64,000 bases of DNA from Rhizobium sp. Q54 (GCA_945904955.1 CAMDPO010000002.1:1-64000); one strand, 5' to 3'. Counted from the first letter of the stretch, positions 38,875-50,485 are shown. Translations and numbers: made by a program. The notes: generated by a model not told the origin, from the sequence alone.

Positions 38875-40031
38875 GCGGCATCTCCGCCGTTGGCGCGGCC
38901 GCCGCCACCGGTCTGGACGAGCTGCACCGGCGCTGTGCGCGCGATGATCTCCTCCACCAGGGTGGCGAGGCTGCGCGCCGCATCCGGGCGGCCGAGGGAG
39001 CGAGCCGCAGCGGCCGCAGCAACGAGCTCGGCGGGAGCGGCCATCAGGCGCGCCACTTGGGCGCGCAGCAGGTCGGGCGACAGGGCGCGCTGCGGATACG
39101 TCCAACCGGCGCCGTTATCGACGAGGGCACGGGCGTTGGCTGTCTGGTGATCGTCGGAAGCGTGCGGGAACGGCACCAGGATGGCGGGGCGGCCGGCGAC
39201 CGAGACCTCGCCGACGGTGGAGGCTCCGGCGCGGCAGATCATCAGGTGCGCGGCGGCCATGCGGCGCGGCACGTCGGTGAAGAACACGGCGAGCTCGGCG
39301 GCGACGCCGGCGCTCTTGTAGCGCTGCTCGACGAGGCCGAGGTCTTCGGGGCGGCACTGCTGCACGACGCGAATGCGGGCGCGGGCCTCGGCGGGCAGGC
39401 CGGCGAGGGCCGCGGGAATCAGCGTGGAGAAAATTGATGCGCCCTGGCTGCCGCCCACGACGAGAATCTGGAACGGGCCGTCGGCCGCCGGCGGCACGTA
39501 GTCCACGGCGCGCAGGGCGCGGATATCGACGCGCACGGGGTTGCCGACGATCTCGACCTTGGTGTGGTCGTTGGGGCGCACGCGTTGGGTGGCGGCGAAC
39601 GTCAGCGCCAGCGCGGTGACGCGTGGCGCCAGCAGGCGGTTGGCGCGGCCGAGCACCGCGTTCTGCTCGTGCAGCAACGTCGCGATGTTCTTGGTGGTGG
39701 CGGCCAGCATGGTCGGCAGCGACGCATACCCGCCGAAGCCGACGACGATCGACGGCTGCAACCAGTCGAGCATGCGGCGCGCCTGCAGGGTGCCATTGAT
39801 GGTGGCAAGGATGCCGCGCGCGCGGGTCAGCAGGCCGCCCTGCGACGGAGTGCCCGCCGCGACCTTGTAGGTCGGCAGGCGGCCAAGGGCGCCGCCGAAG
39901 GTGGCACCGCGTACGTCGGTGACAAGCACGAGGTTGCGGCCGCGACCCAACAGCTCGGATGCCAGCGCCTCGGCCGGGAAAACATGGCCGCCGGTGCCGC
40001 CGGTGGCGAGGACGATCGGCCGGCGCTTCAT
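38871..40031 (-). CDS. murG: Undecaprenyl-PP-MurNAc-pentapeptide GlcNAc transferase
   Basis: The product is 386 aa from ATG at 40031, overlapping the ftsW stop by 4 bases. GT28 fold: N-terminal glycine loop [21 protein letters not shown], second loop [14 protein letters not shown] with [15 protein letters not shown], and C-terminal [18 protein letters not shown] plus [34 protein letters not shown]. It makes lipid II on the inner face of the membrane. The 810-aa track ORF extends into a shadow of ftsW. Confidence 0.97.
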   Translation of the reverse strand: MKRRPIVLATGGTGGHVFPAEALASELLGRGRNLVLVTDVRGATFGGALGRLPTYKVAAGTPSQGGLLTRARGILATINGTLQARRMLDWLQPSIVVGFGGYASLPTMLAATTKNIATLLHEQNAVLGRANRLLAPRVTALALTFAATQRVRPNDHTKVEIVGNPVRVDIRALRAVDYVPPAADGPFQILVVGGSQGASIFSTLIPAALAGLPAEARARIRVVQQCRPEDLGLVEQRYKSAGVAAELAVFFTDVPRRMAAAHLMICRAGASTVGEVSVAGRPAILVPFPHASDDHQTANARALVDNGAGWTYPQRALSPDLLRAQVARLMAAPAELVAAAAAARSLGRPDAARSLATLVEEIIARTAPVQLVQTGGGGRANGGDAA

Positions 40032-41176
40032 GCCGAGCCCTTCCCGATCAACCAGCGCGCTTCGAGGTCGCTGACGCGACGGCGGGTCAATGCGAGCAGG
40101 AGCCCCATGCCGAGGGCCAAGGCGAGCAGCGACGAGCCACCATAGGAGATGAATGGCAGGGTCATGCCCTTGGCGGGCAAGAGGCGCAGGTTGACGCCCA
40201 TGTTCACCGCGGCCTGGAGGCCGAATTGGACGAGCAAGCCGGAACCGGCGAGCAGGACGAAATAGTCGGGCTCGCGCAGCAGGCGCAGCAAGCCGCGCAG
40301 CACCACGAACGCGAACGTCGCGGCGATGAGGATGCAGGCGACCATGCCGAACTCCTCGCCGACGACGGCGAAGATGAAGTCGGTGTGGGCATCGGGGAGC
40401 ACGCTCTTCACCACGCCTTCGCCGGGGCCGCGGCCGAACGGGCCACCGGTGGCGAAGGCATTGAGCGCGGTCTCGACCTGAAAGTTCTCGCCCGAGGCCG
40501 GATAGAGGAAGCGGTCGATGCGCTCGGTGACGTGCGGCACGAAGGTGTACGCAGCGGACAGCGCCGCGGCGCCGGCGACCACGGCGATGCCGACCCACAG
40601 CAGCGGCAGACCGGCGAGGAATGCCTGTCCGAACCAGACCGCGGCGACGACGGCGGCCATGCCGAAGTCCGGCTGCAGCGCGAGCAGTGCAAGGACCGAA
40701 CAGAGCAAGGCGCCGGCGAGCGCACCGAAGCGCCAGTCGGCATTGCGCTGCTGCAGGGTGAACAACCAGGCGGTGACGATGGCGAAGGCCGGCTTGGCGA
40801 GCTCGGACGGCTGGAACTGGACGCCCTCGATGACGAGCCAGCGGTGCGCGCCGTTGAGCAGCGGCCCCCACAGCAGCGTGGCGATCATCGCCACTGCGGC
40901 GGCCACGAATCCGGCAACGCCGATGCGGCGCACGCCGATGGGTGACAGCAACGACGCCGCCAATAGGACGAATACGGCCGGCGCCAGGAACAGGGCTTGG
41001 CGCTCGACGAAATGGAACGACTCGATGCCGATGCGCTCGGCGACCGCGGGACTCGCCGCGGCAACCAGGATCATGCCGACGGCCATCAGCACGCCGATGG
41101 CGCCGAGCGTGAGGCGATCGACGGTCCACCACCAGCGGCCGATGATCGAATTGTCGGTGCGGGCTGGGCCCATCAT
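40028..41176 (-). CDS. ftsW: SEDS peptidoglycan polymerase FtsW
   Basis: The product is 382 aa with about ten membrane helices. SEDS features: GAHRWLVIEGVQFQPSELAKPA, the catalytic Asp region ALQPDFGMAAV, the periplasmic loop GRGPGEGVVKSVLPDAHTDFIFAVVGEEFG, and AKGMTLPFISYGGSSLLALALGMG. It polymerises lipid II at the septum together with FtsI. Overlaps murD and murG. Confidence 0.96.
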   Translation of the reverse strand: MMGPARTDNSIIGRWWWTVDRLTLGAIGVLMAVGMILVAAASPAVAERIGIESFHFVERQALFLAPAVFVLLAASLLSPIGVRRIGVAGFVAAAVAMIATLLWGPLLNGAHRWLVIEGVQFQPSELAKPAFAIVTAWLFTLQQRNADWRFGALAGALLCSVLALLALQPDFGMAAVVAAVWFGQAFLAGLPLLWVGIAVVAGAAALSAAYTFVPHVTERIDRFLYPASGENFQVETALNAFATGGPFGRGPGEGVVKSVLPDAHTDFIFAVVGEEFGMVACILIAATFAFVVLRGLLRLLREPDYFVLLAGSGLLVQFGLQAAVNMGVNLRLLPAKGMTLPFISYGGSSLLALALGMGLLLALTRRRVSDLEARWLIGKGSA

Positions 41177-42567
41177 GAGCGGGCCCCGCTGCGCAGGCCG
41201 GCGACGAGGTCGCGGAACGCGTCGCCGCGCTCCTCGAAGTTCTTGAACTGGTCGAACGACGCGCAGGCCGGCGAGAGCAGCACGACCGGGTCGTCGGTGT
41301 CATCGCGGGCGGCGGCGGCGAAGGCGTCGCGTACGGCGCGCGCCAGGGTGCCGGAGCGGGTGACGTCGATGTCCTCCCCGATGGTGCGGGCGAACGCCTC
41401 CGTGGCTTCGCCGATCAGGAAGGCGTTGCGGACGCGCGGGAAGAACGAGCGCAGGGATTCGATACCGCCTTCCTTGGGGCGGCCACCGGCGATCCAATAG
41501 ACGTTCGAGAAGCACGCCAGAGCGCGCGCCGCAGCGTCGGCATTGGTCGCCTTGGAATCGTTGACGAAGCGCACGCCGTCGATGGTGCCGACGTCCTCGA
41601 TACGATGGGCGAGGCCCGGAAAGGCGAGCAGCGCGGCAGCGACCGCCTGCGGCTCACAGCCGAGGCTGACGGCAGCCGCGTAGGCGACGGCCATGTTCTG
41701 CCAGTTGTGAACACCAACGAGGCGGGCGGTGCGCAGATCAACGATGCGCTGCGCTGCGCCACGACGGGCGTCGTGCAGCATGCCGTCGCCGACGAACACG
41801 CCGCCGGGCAATTCCCTGCCCACACTGACCGGAAGGACGTTCTTACGACGCGCGGCGTTGGTGCGCTCGAACATCGCCGCGGAGTGGTCGTCGTCGATGC
41901 CGAGCACGGCGACCTGATCATCGCGTTGCTGCTGGAACAGGCGTTCCTTGGCAGCGATGTAGCCGGCCATGCTGCCGTGGCGATCGATGTGGTCCGGTGT
42001 GAGGTTGAGAAGCACCGCGACATCGGCGGCGAAGGTGCGCGTGAGGTCGATCTGGTAGCTGGACAACTCCAGGACATAGGTGCCGCCGGCGCCGAGCTTG
42101 GGCAAGTCGAGCACCGGAGTGCCGAGATTGCCGCCCTCGACGGCGTCGCGCCCGCAGGCGCGCAGCACGTAGGCGAGCAGCGCCGTGGTGGTGGACTTGC
42201 CGTTGGTGCCCGTTATGGCGGCGATGCGGGCGCCGGTGCGCTCGCGGGCGAACAGCTCCATGTCGCCGATGACTTCGCAGCCGGCGGCGCGAGCGAGCAA
42301 CACCGCCTCGTGGGGCATCGGCGCGTGCAACGGCACACCCGGGCTTGGCACGAGCGCGGCGACCCCGCGCCAGTCCATGGAATGGAAGTCGGCGACGGCG
42401 GTGCCGTCCGCCTCGGCGGAAGTGCGCCGAATGGGCGCGTCGTCCCATGCGATCACCTTGGCGCCACCGGCGCGCAGCGCACGTGCGGACGCCGTGCCGC
42501 TCTTGGCCAGCCCGAGGACGGCGACCGTGCGGCCTGCGAACGTGGTGATCGGGATCATCTCCATCAC
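41173..42567 (-). CDS. murD: UDP-N-acetylmuramoylalanine--D-glutamate ligase
   Basis: The product is 464 aa; the GTG at 42567 overlaps the mraY stop, with ATG one codon later. Motifs: [79 protein letters not shown] and [11 protein letters not shown]. It adds D-Glu to UDP-MurNAc-L-Ala. Confidence 0.97.
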   Translation of the reverse strand: MMEMIPITTFAGRTVAVLGLAKSGTASARALRAGGAKVIAWDDAPIRRTSAEADGTAVADFHSMDWRGVAALVPSPGVPLHAPMPHEAVLLARAAGCEVIGDMELFARERTGARIAAITGTNGKSTTTALLAYVLRACGRDAVEGGNLGTPVLDLPKLGAGGTYVLELSSYQIDLTRTFAADVAVLLNLTPDHIDRHGSMAGYIAAKERLFQQQRDDQVAVLGIDDDHSAAMFERTNAARRKNVLPVSVGRELPGGVFVGDGMLHDARRGAAQRIVDLRTARLVGVHNWQNMAVAYAAAVSLGCEPQAVAAALLAFPGLAHRIEDVGTIDGVRFVNDSKATNADAAARALACFSNVYWIAGGRPKEGGIESLRSFFPRVRNAFLIGEATEAFARTIGEDIDVTRSGTLARAVRDAFAAAARDDTDDPVVLLSPACASFDQFKNFEERGDAFRDLVAGLRSGARS

Positions 42568-43652
42568 CGGAGCTTCAGCGTTGAGAGGCCGACGAGGGCG
42601 AGCACGACGGCGATGATCCAGAAGCGGATGACGATGGTCGCTTCCGCCCAGCCCTTCTCCTCGTAGTGGTGATGCAGCGGCGCCATGCGGAAGACGCGCT
42701 TACCCGTAAGCTTGAACGAAACGACCTGGACGAACACGGACACCGTCTCGAGCACGAACAGGCCGCCGATGATGGCGAGCACCAGCTCATGCTTGGTGAT
42801 GACGCTGACCGCGCCGAGCGCGCCACCCATCGACAGCGATCCAGTGTCGCCCATGAACAGCATGGCGGGCGGCGCGTTGAACCACAGGAAGCCGAGACCC
42901 GCGCCGACCAGGGCGCCACAGAACACGGCAAGCTCGCCGGCGCCTGGAACCAGGTTGATCTGCAGGTAGTTGGCAAACAGCACGTTGCCGGCGAGGTAGG
43001 CGATGAGGGCGAAGCTCGCCGCGGCGATCATCACCGGGACGATGGCGAGGCCATCGAGGCCGTCGGTGAGGTTCACGGCATTGGAGGCGCCCACCATGAT
43101 CAAGGCGGCGATCGGAATGAAGAAGATGCCGAGCGGCACCAGCACGTTCTTGAAGAACGGCACCGCGAGGCCGCTATCGAGATTGTCGGGCGCGACGGAG
43201 ACGATCCACGCCGTCGCCACCGCGGCGATGGCGATCTCGAACACGAGCTTGGTGCGCCCGGAGACGCCGCGGTGATTGGCGCGCGTCACCTTGAGATAGT
43301 CGTCGGCGAACCCGACCGCGCCGAAGCCGAGGGTCACCAGCAGCGCCGCCCACACGTAGCCGTTGCGCAGGTCGGCCCACAGCAGCGTGGCGATGCCGAA
43401 CGCGAGCAGGATGAGCACACCGCCCATGGTCGGCGTACCGGCCTTGGACACGATGTGGGTCTGCGGACCGTCGGGCCGGATGGGCTGGCCGTTGCGCTGC
43501 TTCGACTTGAGCCAACGGATGATCGGCGGCCCGAGGAAGAAGCTCAGCACGAGCGCGGTCAGCACGGCGCCGCCGGTGCGGAACGTGAGGTAGCGCAGCA
43601 CGTTGAGCGCGGGGAGTTGGTCGGCGAACGGAAACAGCAGGTGGTAGAGCAC
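42564..43652 (-). CDS. mraY: Phospho-MurNAc-pentapeptide transferase
   Basis: The product is 362 aa, GTG start overlapping the murF stop (TAGTG). There are ten membrane helices. Signatures: [36 protein letters not shown] (DDYxK motif), [14 protein letters not shown] and [16 protein letters not shown], and the [11 protein letters not shown] loop. It transfers phospho-MurNAc-pentapeptide to undecaprenyl phosphate to form lipid I. Confidence 0.97.
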   Translation of the reverse strand: MLYHLLFPFADQLPALNVLRYLTFRTGGAVLTALVLSFFLGPPIIRWLKSKQRNGQPIRPDGPQTHIVSKAGTPTMGGVLILLAFGIATLLWADLRNGYVWAALLVTLGFGAVGFADDYLKVTRANHRGVSGRTKLVFEIAIAAVATAWIVSVAPDNLDSGLAVPFFKNVLVPLGIFFIPIAALIMVGASNAVNLTDGLDGLAIVPVMIAAASFALIAYLAGNVLFANYLQINLVPGAGELAVFCGALVGAGLGFLWFNAPPAMLFMGDTGSLSMGGALGAVSVITKHELVLAIIGGLFVLETVSVFVQVVSFKLTGKRVFRMAPLHHHYEEKGWAEATIVIRFWIIAVVLALVGLSTLKLR

Positions 43653-45070
43653 TAGAGACCTCCCCTGCCCGTGCGGCCATTGCCGATCGACAAGCCCGAC
43701 AGCGCGCGCGTCACTGCGGCCATGCCGGTGGCCTGAGATCCTTTGACCAGGATGACGTCGCCAGGACGCACGACCTCGGCGAGCAAGGCGGCCGCTTCAG
43801 AAGGCTGAGCGGCGTGACCGCCGCGCCGCGACGGCGACAAGGCGTGGTCGAGCTCCTCGATTTCCTCACCAACGGTGTAGACGAGATCGACGCCGCTCTC
43901 CTCGGCGATGCGCGCGAGGTCAGCGTGCAGGCGGCCGGAACGCGTGCCGAGCTCGCGCATGTCACCGAGCACGGCGATGCGGCGGCCGCGGCCCTTCACT
44001 TGGGCGCGCCCCAACACCTCGAGCGCGGCGCGCATCGAGGCAGGATTGGCGTTGTAGCTTTCGTCGATGACCTCGAACGGCCCGCCCGCGAGGGTGACGC
44101 GCAGGCGGCGGCCGCGGCCGGGACCTGGATCGGCGCGCGCCATGGCGAGTGCGGCGAGGCCGAGGTCGGCGCCGAGGGTATGGACCGCAGCAAGCACCGC
44201 AAGGCTGTTCATGACCCAGTGGTGGCCGGGCGCACCAACCTTGTACGTCGCAGGTTCGCCGCAAATGGTGGCGGCAACCGTCGAGCAGTCGTCGAGCAAA
44301 GCGTGCTTGTGCACGCGCGCGTCGGCGTCCACGTGCTCGCCGAAGCTGACGACGACGAGCCCGCGACCGCGGGCCTTGGCCGCCAGGCGGCTGAAGTGGG
44401 CGTTGTCGCGGTTGAGGATGGCGACGGCGCCCGGCGCCATGCCGTCGAAAATCTCGGCCTTGGCGTCGGCGATCGCCTCGACGGACGCGAAGAACTCGAG
44501 GTGCGCGACTTCAACGGTCGTGATGATGGCGATATGCGGGCGCGCCAGCGAAGAAAGGGTGTGGATTTCGCCGGCGTGATTCATGCCGATTTCGAACACC
44601 CCGTACTCGGTGTCCGCAGGCATGCGCGCCAGCGACAGTGGCACGCCCCAGTGGTTGTTGAAGCTGGCGGCCGAAGCGTGCGTGGCACCGGACTCGGCGA
44701 GAGCGAGCTTGAGTGCTTCCTTGGTACCGGTCTTGCCGGCACTGCCGGTGACGCCAATGATGCGCGCATCCGAGCGGGCGCGTGCAGCCGTGCCCAGCGC
44801 GGTCAGCGCCGCCATCGTGTCGTCGACGACGAGAAGCGGAGTCGAATCGCCGGCATTGGCCGGACGCCGCGAGACCATCGCAGCGGCGGCACCACCGCGC
44901 ACGGCAGCTTCGGCAAAGTCGTGACCGTCGAAGCGCGGGCCGGAAAGCGCAACGAACAGGTCTCCGGCGCCGACCGAGCGGCTGTCGATCGAAATCCCGG
45001 ACGCCGCGAAGGCGTGCGTGGCGTGGCCATTGGTGGCGGCGGCGGCGGCGGCGGCGGTCCACAGGGTCAC
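43652..45070 (-). CDS. murF: UDP-MurNAc-tripeptide--D-Ala-D-Ala ligase
   Basis: The product is 472 aa from the GTG at 45070 (GTGACCCTGTGG), overlapping the murE stop. The N-terminal region has an Ala run ([13 protein letters not shown]) from a GCC/GCG tract. Motifs: [80 protein letters not shown] and [10 protein letters not shown]. It adds the D-Ala-D-Ala made by Ddl. Confidence 0.97.
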   Translation of the reverse strand: MTLWTAAAAAAATNGHATHAFAASGISIDSRSVGAGDLFVALSGPRFDGHDFAEAAVRGGAAAAMVSRRPANAGDSTPLLVVDDTMAALTALGTAARARSDARIIGVTGSAGKTGTKEALKLALAESGATHASAASFNNHWGVPLSLARMPADTEYGVFEIGMNHAGEIHTLSSLARPHIAIITTVEVAHLEFFASVEAIADAKAEIFDGMAPGAVAILNRDNAHFSRLAAKARGRGLVVVSFGEHVDADARVHKHALLDDCSTVAATICGEPATYKVGAPGHHWVMNSLAVLAAVHTLGADLGLAALAMARADPGPGRGRRLRVTLAGGPFEVIDESYNANPASMRAALEVLGRAQVKGRGRRIAVLGDMRELGTRSGRLHADLARIAEESGVDLVYTVGEEIEELDHALSPSRRGGHAAQPSEAAALLAEVVRPGDVILVKGSQATGMAAVTRALSGLSIGNGRTGRGGL

Positions 45071-46533
45071 GGGCTGACTCCCGTCGCCTCGCGCACGGCG
45101 GCGCGCGCCTGCTCGGCGTCGTCGAAGGGCAGCACCTGGGCGCCGACGATCTGGCCACTCTCGTGGCCTTTGCCGGCGATGACGAGGACGTCGCCTTCGT
45201 CGAGTCCGGCGATGGCAGTGCGAATGGCTTCGGCACGGTCGCCGATCTCGGTGGCGCGCTCGCAGCCGGCGAGGACCTGGGCGCGAATCGTGGCGGCGTC
45301 CTCGGTGCGCGGATTGTCGTCGGTGACGATGACGCGATCGGCCAGCTGGCAGGCAATGCTGCCCATCACCGGACGCTTGCCGGGATCGCGATCGCCGCCG
45401 CAGCCGAACACGATGGCGAGGCGGTGGCGGGCATGCGGACGCAATGCGCGCAGAACCTTTTCGATGGCGTCGGGTGTGTGGGCGTAGTCGACGAACACGC
45501 GCGCGTCGTTGATCTCGGCGACCTCTTGCATGCGCCCGGGCACGCCCTTGAGCGCCGTGAGGGCGCGCACGGCAGCGTCCATCGATCCGCCGGAACCGAC
45601 CACAAGGCCGAGAGCGCACAGCGCGTTCCACAGCTGGAAGTCGCCGACGAGCGGCACGCGAATGGTTTCGACGCGGCCATCGAACGCCAGATCAACGTAG
45701 GTGCCGCTGCCGTTCGGGCGGAAGTTGGCAACGCGCAGCTCATGGCCGGCGCGGCCGTACGAGATCACTTGCTGGCCACGGGTGCGGCATGCGGCGACGA
45801 GCGCCGGATACTCGGGGGCGTCGGCGTTGAGCACCGCGACGCCGCCGCGCGGCAGCACGGTCGTGAAGAGACTCTGCTTGGCGGCGAAGTACGCCTCGGT
45901 CGAGGCGTGATAGTCCATGTGGTCGCGGCTGAGGTTGGTGAACGCCGCAGCGTCCAGGCTCACACCGGCCAGGCGTTGCTGGTCGAGGCCGTGGCTGGAC
46001 GCTTCCAGCGCGACATGACTGACACCGGTGGCCGAGAGCTCCGCGAGCAGGCGGTGCAGCTCGATCGGATCCGGCGTGGTGTGCTTGAGCGGCGTGTGAC
46101 GCGAACCGGCGAGTACGCCGAGCGTGCCGAGGCTGGCGGCCTGCAGGCCGGCGGCCTCCCACATCTGGCGCACAAAGTTCACCACCGAGGTCTTGCCGTT
46201 GGTGCCGGTGACCGCGACGACGACCTCGGGCTCCTGACCAAAGAAGCGCGCAGCGGCGCGCGCCAAGGTACGGCGCGCATCGTCGACACCAACGACGCGC
46301 GCGGCACCGGCATCGACGCGCACGCCGCGGTCGATGAGCACGGCGACGGCGCCGCGCTTCACCGCGTCGGCGACGTACTGGCCGCCGTCGTTCTTGCTGC
46401 CCTTGAGGGCGGCGAACAGGTAGCCGGGCTTGACGTCGGTGGAATGGGCCGCAATGCCCGCAATGTCGATATCGCCCGCGGCGCCCTTTCTGGCGCCGGT
46501 CCACTCCCCGCTAACCAGGTCAGAAAGCAGCAC
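45067..46533 (-). CDS. murE: UDP-MurNAc-L-Ala-D-Glu--meso-DAP ligase
   Basis: The product is 488 aa from the GTG at 46533, chosen because GGCGGAGG lies 7 bases before it; it overlaps ftsI by 14 bases. Motifs: GIAAHSTDVKPGYLFAALKG, AVTGTNGKTSVVNFVRQMWEA, FTNLSRDHMDYHASTEAYFAAK and IVFGCGGDRDPGKRPVMG. VTDDNPRTEDAATI contains DNPR, the specificity signature for meso-diaminopimelate rather than lysine. Confidence 0.97.
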   Translation of the reverse strand: MLLSDLVSGEWTGARKGAAGDIDIAGIAAHSTDVKPGYLFAALKGSKNDGGQYVADAVKRGAVAVLIDRGVRVDAGAARVVGVDDARRTLARAAARFFGQEPEVVVAVTGTNGKTSVVNFVRQMWEAAGLQAASLGTLGVLAGSRHTPLKHTTPDPIELHRLLAELSATGVSHVALEASSHGLDQQRLAGVSLDAAAFTNLSRDHMDYHASTEAYFAAKQSLFTTVLPRGGVAVLNADAPEYPALVAACRTRGQQVISYGRAGHELRVANFRPNGSGTYVDLAFDGRVETIRVPLVGDFQLWNALCALGLVVGSGGSMDAAVRALTALKGVPGRMQEVAEINDARVFVDYAHTPDAIEKVLRALRPHARHRLAIVFGCGGDRDPGKRPVMGSIACQLADRVIVTDDNPRTEDAATIRAQVLAGCERATEIGDRAEAIRTAIAGLDEGDVLVIAGKGHESGQIVGAQVLPFDDAEQARAAVREATGVSP

Positions 46534-48286
46534 TCGGCGACCTCCGCCCATCGAGCGCGACGAACAGCGCGCGGCGTACTTCGGTGGACTTGTCGTCCAC
46601 CGGGACCACGCCGAGCATCGGCCCGGCGCGCCCGACGATGCGCGAAACGATCGGTGCGGCGGTCCAGCCGCCCGTGGCAAATCCTTGCGTCGACGCGGTA
46701 CCCGTCGGCTCGTCAAGCATGACGAAAACGACGTACCGGGGATCGTTCATCGGGAAGGCTGCGGCAAAGGACGACACCAGCGCGTTCTTCTTGTATCCGC
46801 CCGCAACCGTCTTCTCGGCAGTGCCCGTCTTGCCGCCGACCAGGTAGCCCAAACTATCGGCCTGTTTGCCTGTGCCTTCTTCGACGTTGAGGCGCAGCAG
46901 CCGGCGCATGATGTCGGAAGTGTCCTGAGACACGACGCGCTCCTTCGCACCGGGCCGCCCACCCGCGAGCAGCGTGGGCGCAACCTTGAAGCCGCCGTTC
47001 ACGACCGCTGCAAAGCCGGCGGCATACTGCAAGGGACTCATGGCGATTCCATGGCCGAAAGCGATGGTCATGGTGTTGATGTCTCGCCATACCTCCGGCA
47101 CCAGGGGCGCGCCCGCTTCGGGCAACTCGATGGGCGGCCGCTCGAGCATCCCGAGCTTGGCGAGGAAGCCGCGCTGACGCTCGCCGCCGACCTCCATCGC
47201 CATGCGCGCCGCGCCGATGTTAGAGGAATAGACGAACACCTCCGGCACCGTCAGCCAGCGGTTCTTGGCGTGGTCGTCGTGGATGGTGAAGCGCGAGATG
47301 CGCAAAGGCTTGGTCGCGTCGAAGCGCTCGTCGAGGCGCGCCGTGCCGTAGTCGAGCGCCATCGCCACGGTCATGACCTTCATGGTCGAGCCGGGCTCGA
47401 ACACTCCGAGGGTGGCGCGGTTGAAGCGCGCGTCGGCGGGTGCCTCGCCGACGCGGTTGGGATCGAAGTCGGGCACCGAGACCAGGGCGATCAGCTCGCC
47501 GGTGTGGGCATCCATGACGAGGCCCGCTGCGCCCTTGGCGTTGAAGTCCACCATGGCGCGCAGCAATTCCTCGCGCACCGTGTACTGCACGCGGGTGTCG
47601 AGGCTGAGCTTGAGTGGAGCGCCGAGGCCGCTTTGCGGGAACGCGCGCAGGGCGTTGTCGAAGAACTGCTCGACGCCGGCGATGCCCTTGTTGTCGACGT
47701 CGGAGAAACCGACGACGTGGGCGGTGAGCGCGCCGACCGGATACATCCGGCGCTGCTCCTGCTGGAAGCCGATGCCGGGCAGGCCGAGGCGGTTGACCTC
47801 GGCTTGCTCCTTGGGCGTCAAGTGGCGCTTGAGCCAGACGAATGTACGGCCGGATTCGAGCTTGCTGCGCAACTCGGCCACCGGCAGGTTCGGCAACGCC
47901 GCGGCGAGCGCCGCGGCGGAGCGCGCCGGGTCCTGCACCAGGCGCGGCTCAGCGAAGAGCGAGGCAACGGAAAGGTCCGTGGCGAGGACGACGCCATTGC
48001 GATCGGTGATGTCGGCGCGCGCGCGCACGACCGCCGGCCAGTAGTCGGCGGTGCGCGTGCTGGCCTCGGGCTTCGATGCGGCGAGATCGACGAGGCGGCC
48101 ACCGATGACCGAGAAGCAGAGCGCGAAGAGCGCTGCTACGGCGATGACGCGGCGGTGCGCCATCGCCAGCGCATCGTTGCCGGAACGGAGTTCGGATTTC
48201 GAAGAGGCGCTGACGCGGACCCGCCCGTCGGGAGGAGATCGGGTCGGATCCGCGTCATGCCTAGCCATGAACGTGGGCGCGTTCAT
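46520..48286 (-). CDS. ftsI: Septal transpeptidase FtsI (PBP3)
   Basis: The product is 588 aa. A cytoplasmic tail and one membrane helix (VIAVAALFALCFSVIGGRLVDLAAS) precede the PBP dimerisation domain (ITDRNGVVLATDLSVASLFAEP) and the transpeptidase domain. Active-site motifs are GVFEPGSTMKVMTVAMAL (SxxK), VYSSNIGAA (SxN) and GGKTGTAEKT (KTG). It crosslinks septal peptidoglycan with FtsW. The start overlaps ftsL by 4 bases. Confidence 0.97.
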   Translation of the reverse strand: MNAPTFMARHDADPTRSPPDGRVRVSASSKSELRSGNDALAMAHRRVIAVAALFALCFSVIGGRLVDLAASKPEASTRTADYWPAVVRARADITDRNGVVLATDLSVASLFAEPRLVQDPARSAAALAAALPNLPVAELRSKLESGRTFVWLKRHLTPKEQAEVNRLGLPGIGFQQEQRRMYPVGALTAHVVGFSDVDNKGIAGVEQFFDNALRAFPQSGLGAPLKLSLDTRVQYTVREELLRAMVDFNAKGAAGLVMDAHTGELIALVSVPDFDPNRVGEAPADARFNRATLGVFEPGSTMKVMTVAMALDYGTARLDERFDATKPLRISRFTIHDDHAKNRWLTVPEVFVYSSNIGAARMAMEVGGERQRGFLAKLGMLERPPIELPEAGAPLVPEVWRDINTMTIAFGHGIAMSPLQYAAGFAAVVNGGFKVAPTLLAGGRPGAKERVVSQDTSDIMRRLLRLNVEEGTGKQADSLGYLVGGKTGTAEKTVAGGYKKNALVSSFAAAFPMNDPRYVVFVMLDEPTGTASTQGFATGGWTAAPIVSRIVGRAGPMLGVVPVDDKSTEVRRALFVALDGRRSPSAAF

Positions 48287-48677
48287 GGTGCCTCCCTCTT
48301 GCCGGCCGGGGTCGCTTGGGCGGGCGAAACGGCCGGTGTAAGCCGGAGGGGAGGTTCCCGGCTTTGGGTAGCAGCGAGTGCAGCTTGGCTACGTGCGTTG
48401 CTGCGCAGAGGAATAGCTTCGAGTGCGCCGAGCTGGCGCACGGCGACGGGCTTGAGATCGAGGTGACGGGCCGACAACTCGGAGAGCCGGTCCGGCCGGT
48501 TGAGGAAGCTCCATTCGGCCTCCAGCACCTGCAGCATCTCTTCCTGGCGCGCGAGCGTGCGCGTCAGCGCGGTCACCTGCGCGTCGAGGCGCTCGACCTC
48601 GTACTTCATCGCGTAGACGCCCAAGGAGAGCAGCGAGCTTGCCAGCACGCCGCCACCGAAGATGATGCCGGCGCGGG

Positions 48678-48681
<4 letters not shown>
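48283..48681 (-). CDS. ftsL: Cell division protein FtsL
   Basis: The product is 132 aa. One membrane helix (AGIIFGGGVLASSLLSLGVYAM) is followed by a coiled coil (YEVERLDAQVTALTRTLARQEEMLQVLEAEWSFLNRPDRLSELSARHLDLKPV), the standard FtsL pattern ending in NRPDRLxxLA-like residues. The tail is Ala/Pro-rich. It works with FtsB and FtsQ. The position between rsmH and ftsI, with 4-base overlaps on both sides, settles the identity. Confidence 0.93.
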
Positions 48682-49635
<954 letters not shown>

Positions 49636-49643
<8 letters not shown>

Positions 49644-50124
49644 CCGTGCCTCCCCCTTGGCCCCCGCCACCGGTCGGCAGCTTGAGATCCTGGCGCCCTT
49701 GGGCGGCGCGCTGACGCGCCTTCTCTTGCAGCGCCTCGAAGGTCGCCGGCTCCCAGATCTGGAAGCTCTTGCCGCGGCCGACGAACGCCGCGGTCTCGGT
49801 GATCTTGGCGTGCGCGAGCAGCTTGTCGGGAATGACGATGCGGCCCTCGGGGTCGCAGGGCAGCTGCACCGAGTCCGACAGGAAGGAGAACGCGAAGTTG
49901 TCACGCTCGTCGCTGAACGGGTTGTATTGCTGCTCGATGCCGCTGGTCAGCTTATCCATCTGCTCCAAACCCCAGCCTTCGATGGCCGGGTGATGGATGG
50001 AGCGGAACAGGACGACGCCGTTGAAGCCCTGCTCGTTGAGGGCAGCGCGAAACGATGCGGGGACGGAAACCCGCCCTTTCTTGTCGACCTTATTTACGGT
50101 CGTTGAGAGAAACAGTGCCGCCAT
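49636..50124 (-). CDS. mraZ: Transcriptional regulator MraZ
   Basis: The product is 162 aa from the ATG at 50124 (MAALFLSTTVNKVDKKGRVSVPASFRAAL). It has two AbrB-like swapped hairpin domains: TVNKVDKKGRVSVPASFR and QLPCDPEGRIVIPDKLLAHA, the latter with the DxxGR motif. A Gly/Gln-rich tail (GGGGQGGGTGA) ends it. MraZ represses its own dcw operon by binding TGGGN repeats; six such boxes lie at 50201-50255. Confidence 0.96.
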
Positions 50125-50200
50125 CCGCGCCCATCCCTCGGACACCTGGCGGCCGCGCCGGCCGCCCCCGTCCGCGCGCCCCGTGAAGCCAAGGCGCCGC

Positions 50201-50255
50201 TGGGGCTACCTGGGCTTCTATGGGACTATCTGGGCTATCATGGGATTGCATGGGA
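50201..50255. promoter_or_regulatory. MraZ operator: six TGGGN boxes at exact 10-bp period
   Basis: TGGGG, TGGGC, TGGGA, TGGGC, TGGGA, TGGGA start at 50201, 50211, 50221, 50231, 50241 and 50251, each separated by 5 bp. This is the TGGGN-N5 direct-repeat pattern reported for MraZ. They lie 77-131 bp before the mraZ start codon and are written on the plus strand, opposite to mraZ transcription. Confidence 0.85.
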
Positions 50256-50261
50256 CGTCAA
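50238..50261 (-). promoter_or_regulatory. Candidate mraZ/dcw promoter inside the MraZ boxes
   Basis: On the minus strand TTGACG (50261-50256) is followed 15-17 bp later by TGATAG/ATAGCC. The -35 is strong and the -10 poor. If correct, MraZ bound at its boxes would cover the promoter core. Confidence 0.4.
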
Positions 50262-50417
50262 TCGAAGCGGGACCTGAGGCGCGTCGATTTGGAGAATTCG
50301 TCTAGTCGTTGTGAAGACCAAACAATTCTGGACTTCGCGCACACCAGTCGACCCTCCGGCCGTGACTTTGTTCCCTCTATGTTCTTCTTCGGTCCACAGC
50401 CAGGAAGGGGTGCGTCA

Positions 50418-50432
50418 TGGGACCGCATGGGA
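50418..50432. promoter_or_regulatory. Second MraZ-type box pair, upstream of rnpB
   Basis: TGGGA-CCGCA-TGGGA repeats the same 5+5 spacing as the mraZ operator, 20 bp before the rnpB -35 and about 300 bp from the mraZ start. Confidence 0.55.
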
Positions 50433-50451
50433 TCGGAGCGGGCCGACGACG

Positions 50452-50480
50452 TTGACGGGGCCCTCGCCCACCCCTAGCTA
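50452..50480 (+). promoter_or_regulatory. Promoter of rnpB
   Basis: TTGACG (50452-50457) and TAGCTA (50475-50480) are separated by 17 bp; the start predicted at about 50487 coincides with the first base of the P1 helix of RNase P RNA. Confidence 0.7.
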
Positions 50481-50485
50481 TGCGC

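Noticed and set aside
38871-41303. 810-aa minus-strand ORF as a fusion protein
   Set aside because: Only the last 386 residues are MurG; the earlier part is ftsW read in a wrong frame. The ATGA overlap at 40028-40031 gives the true start.
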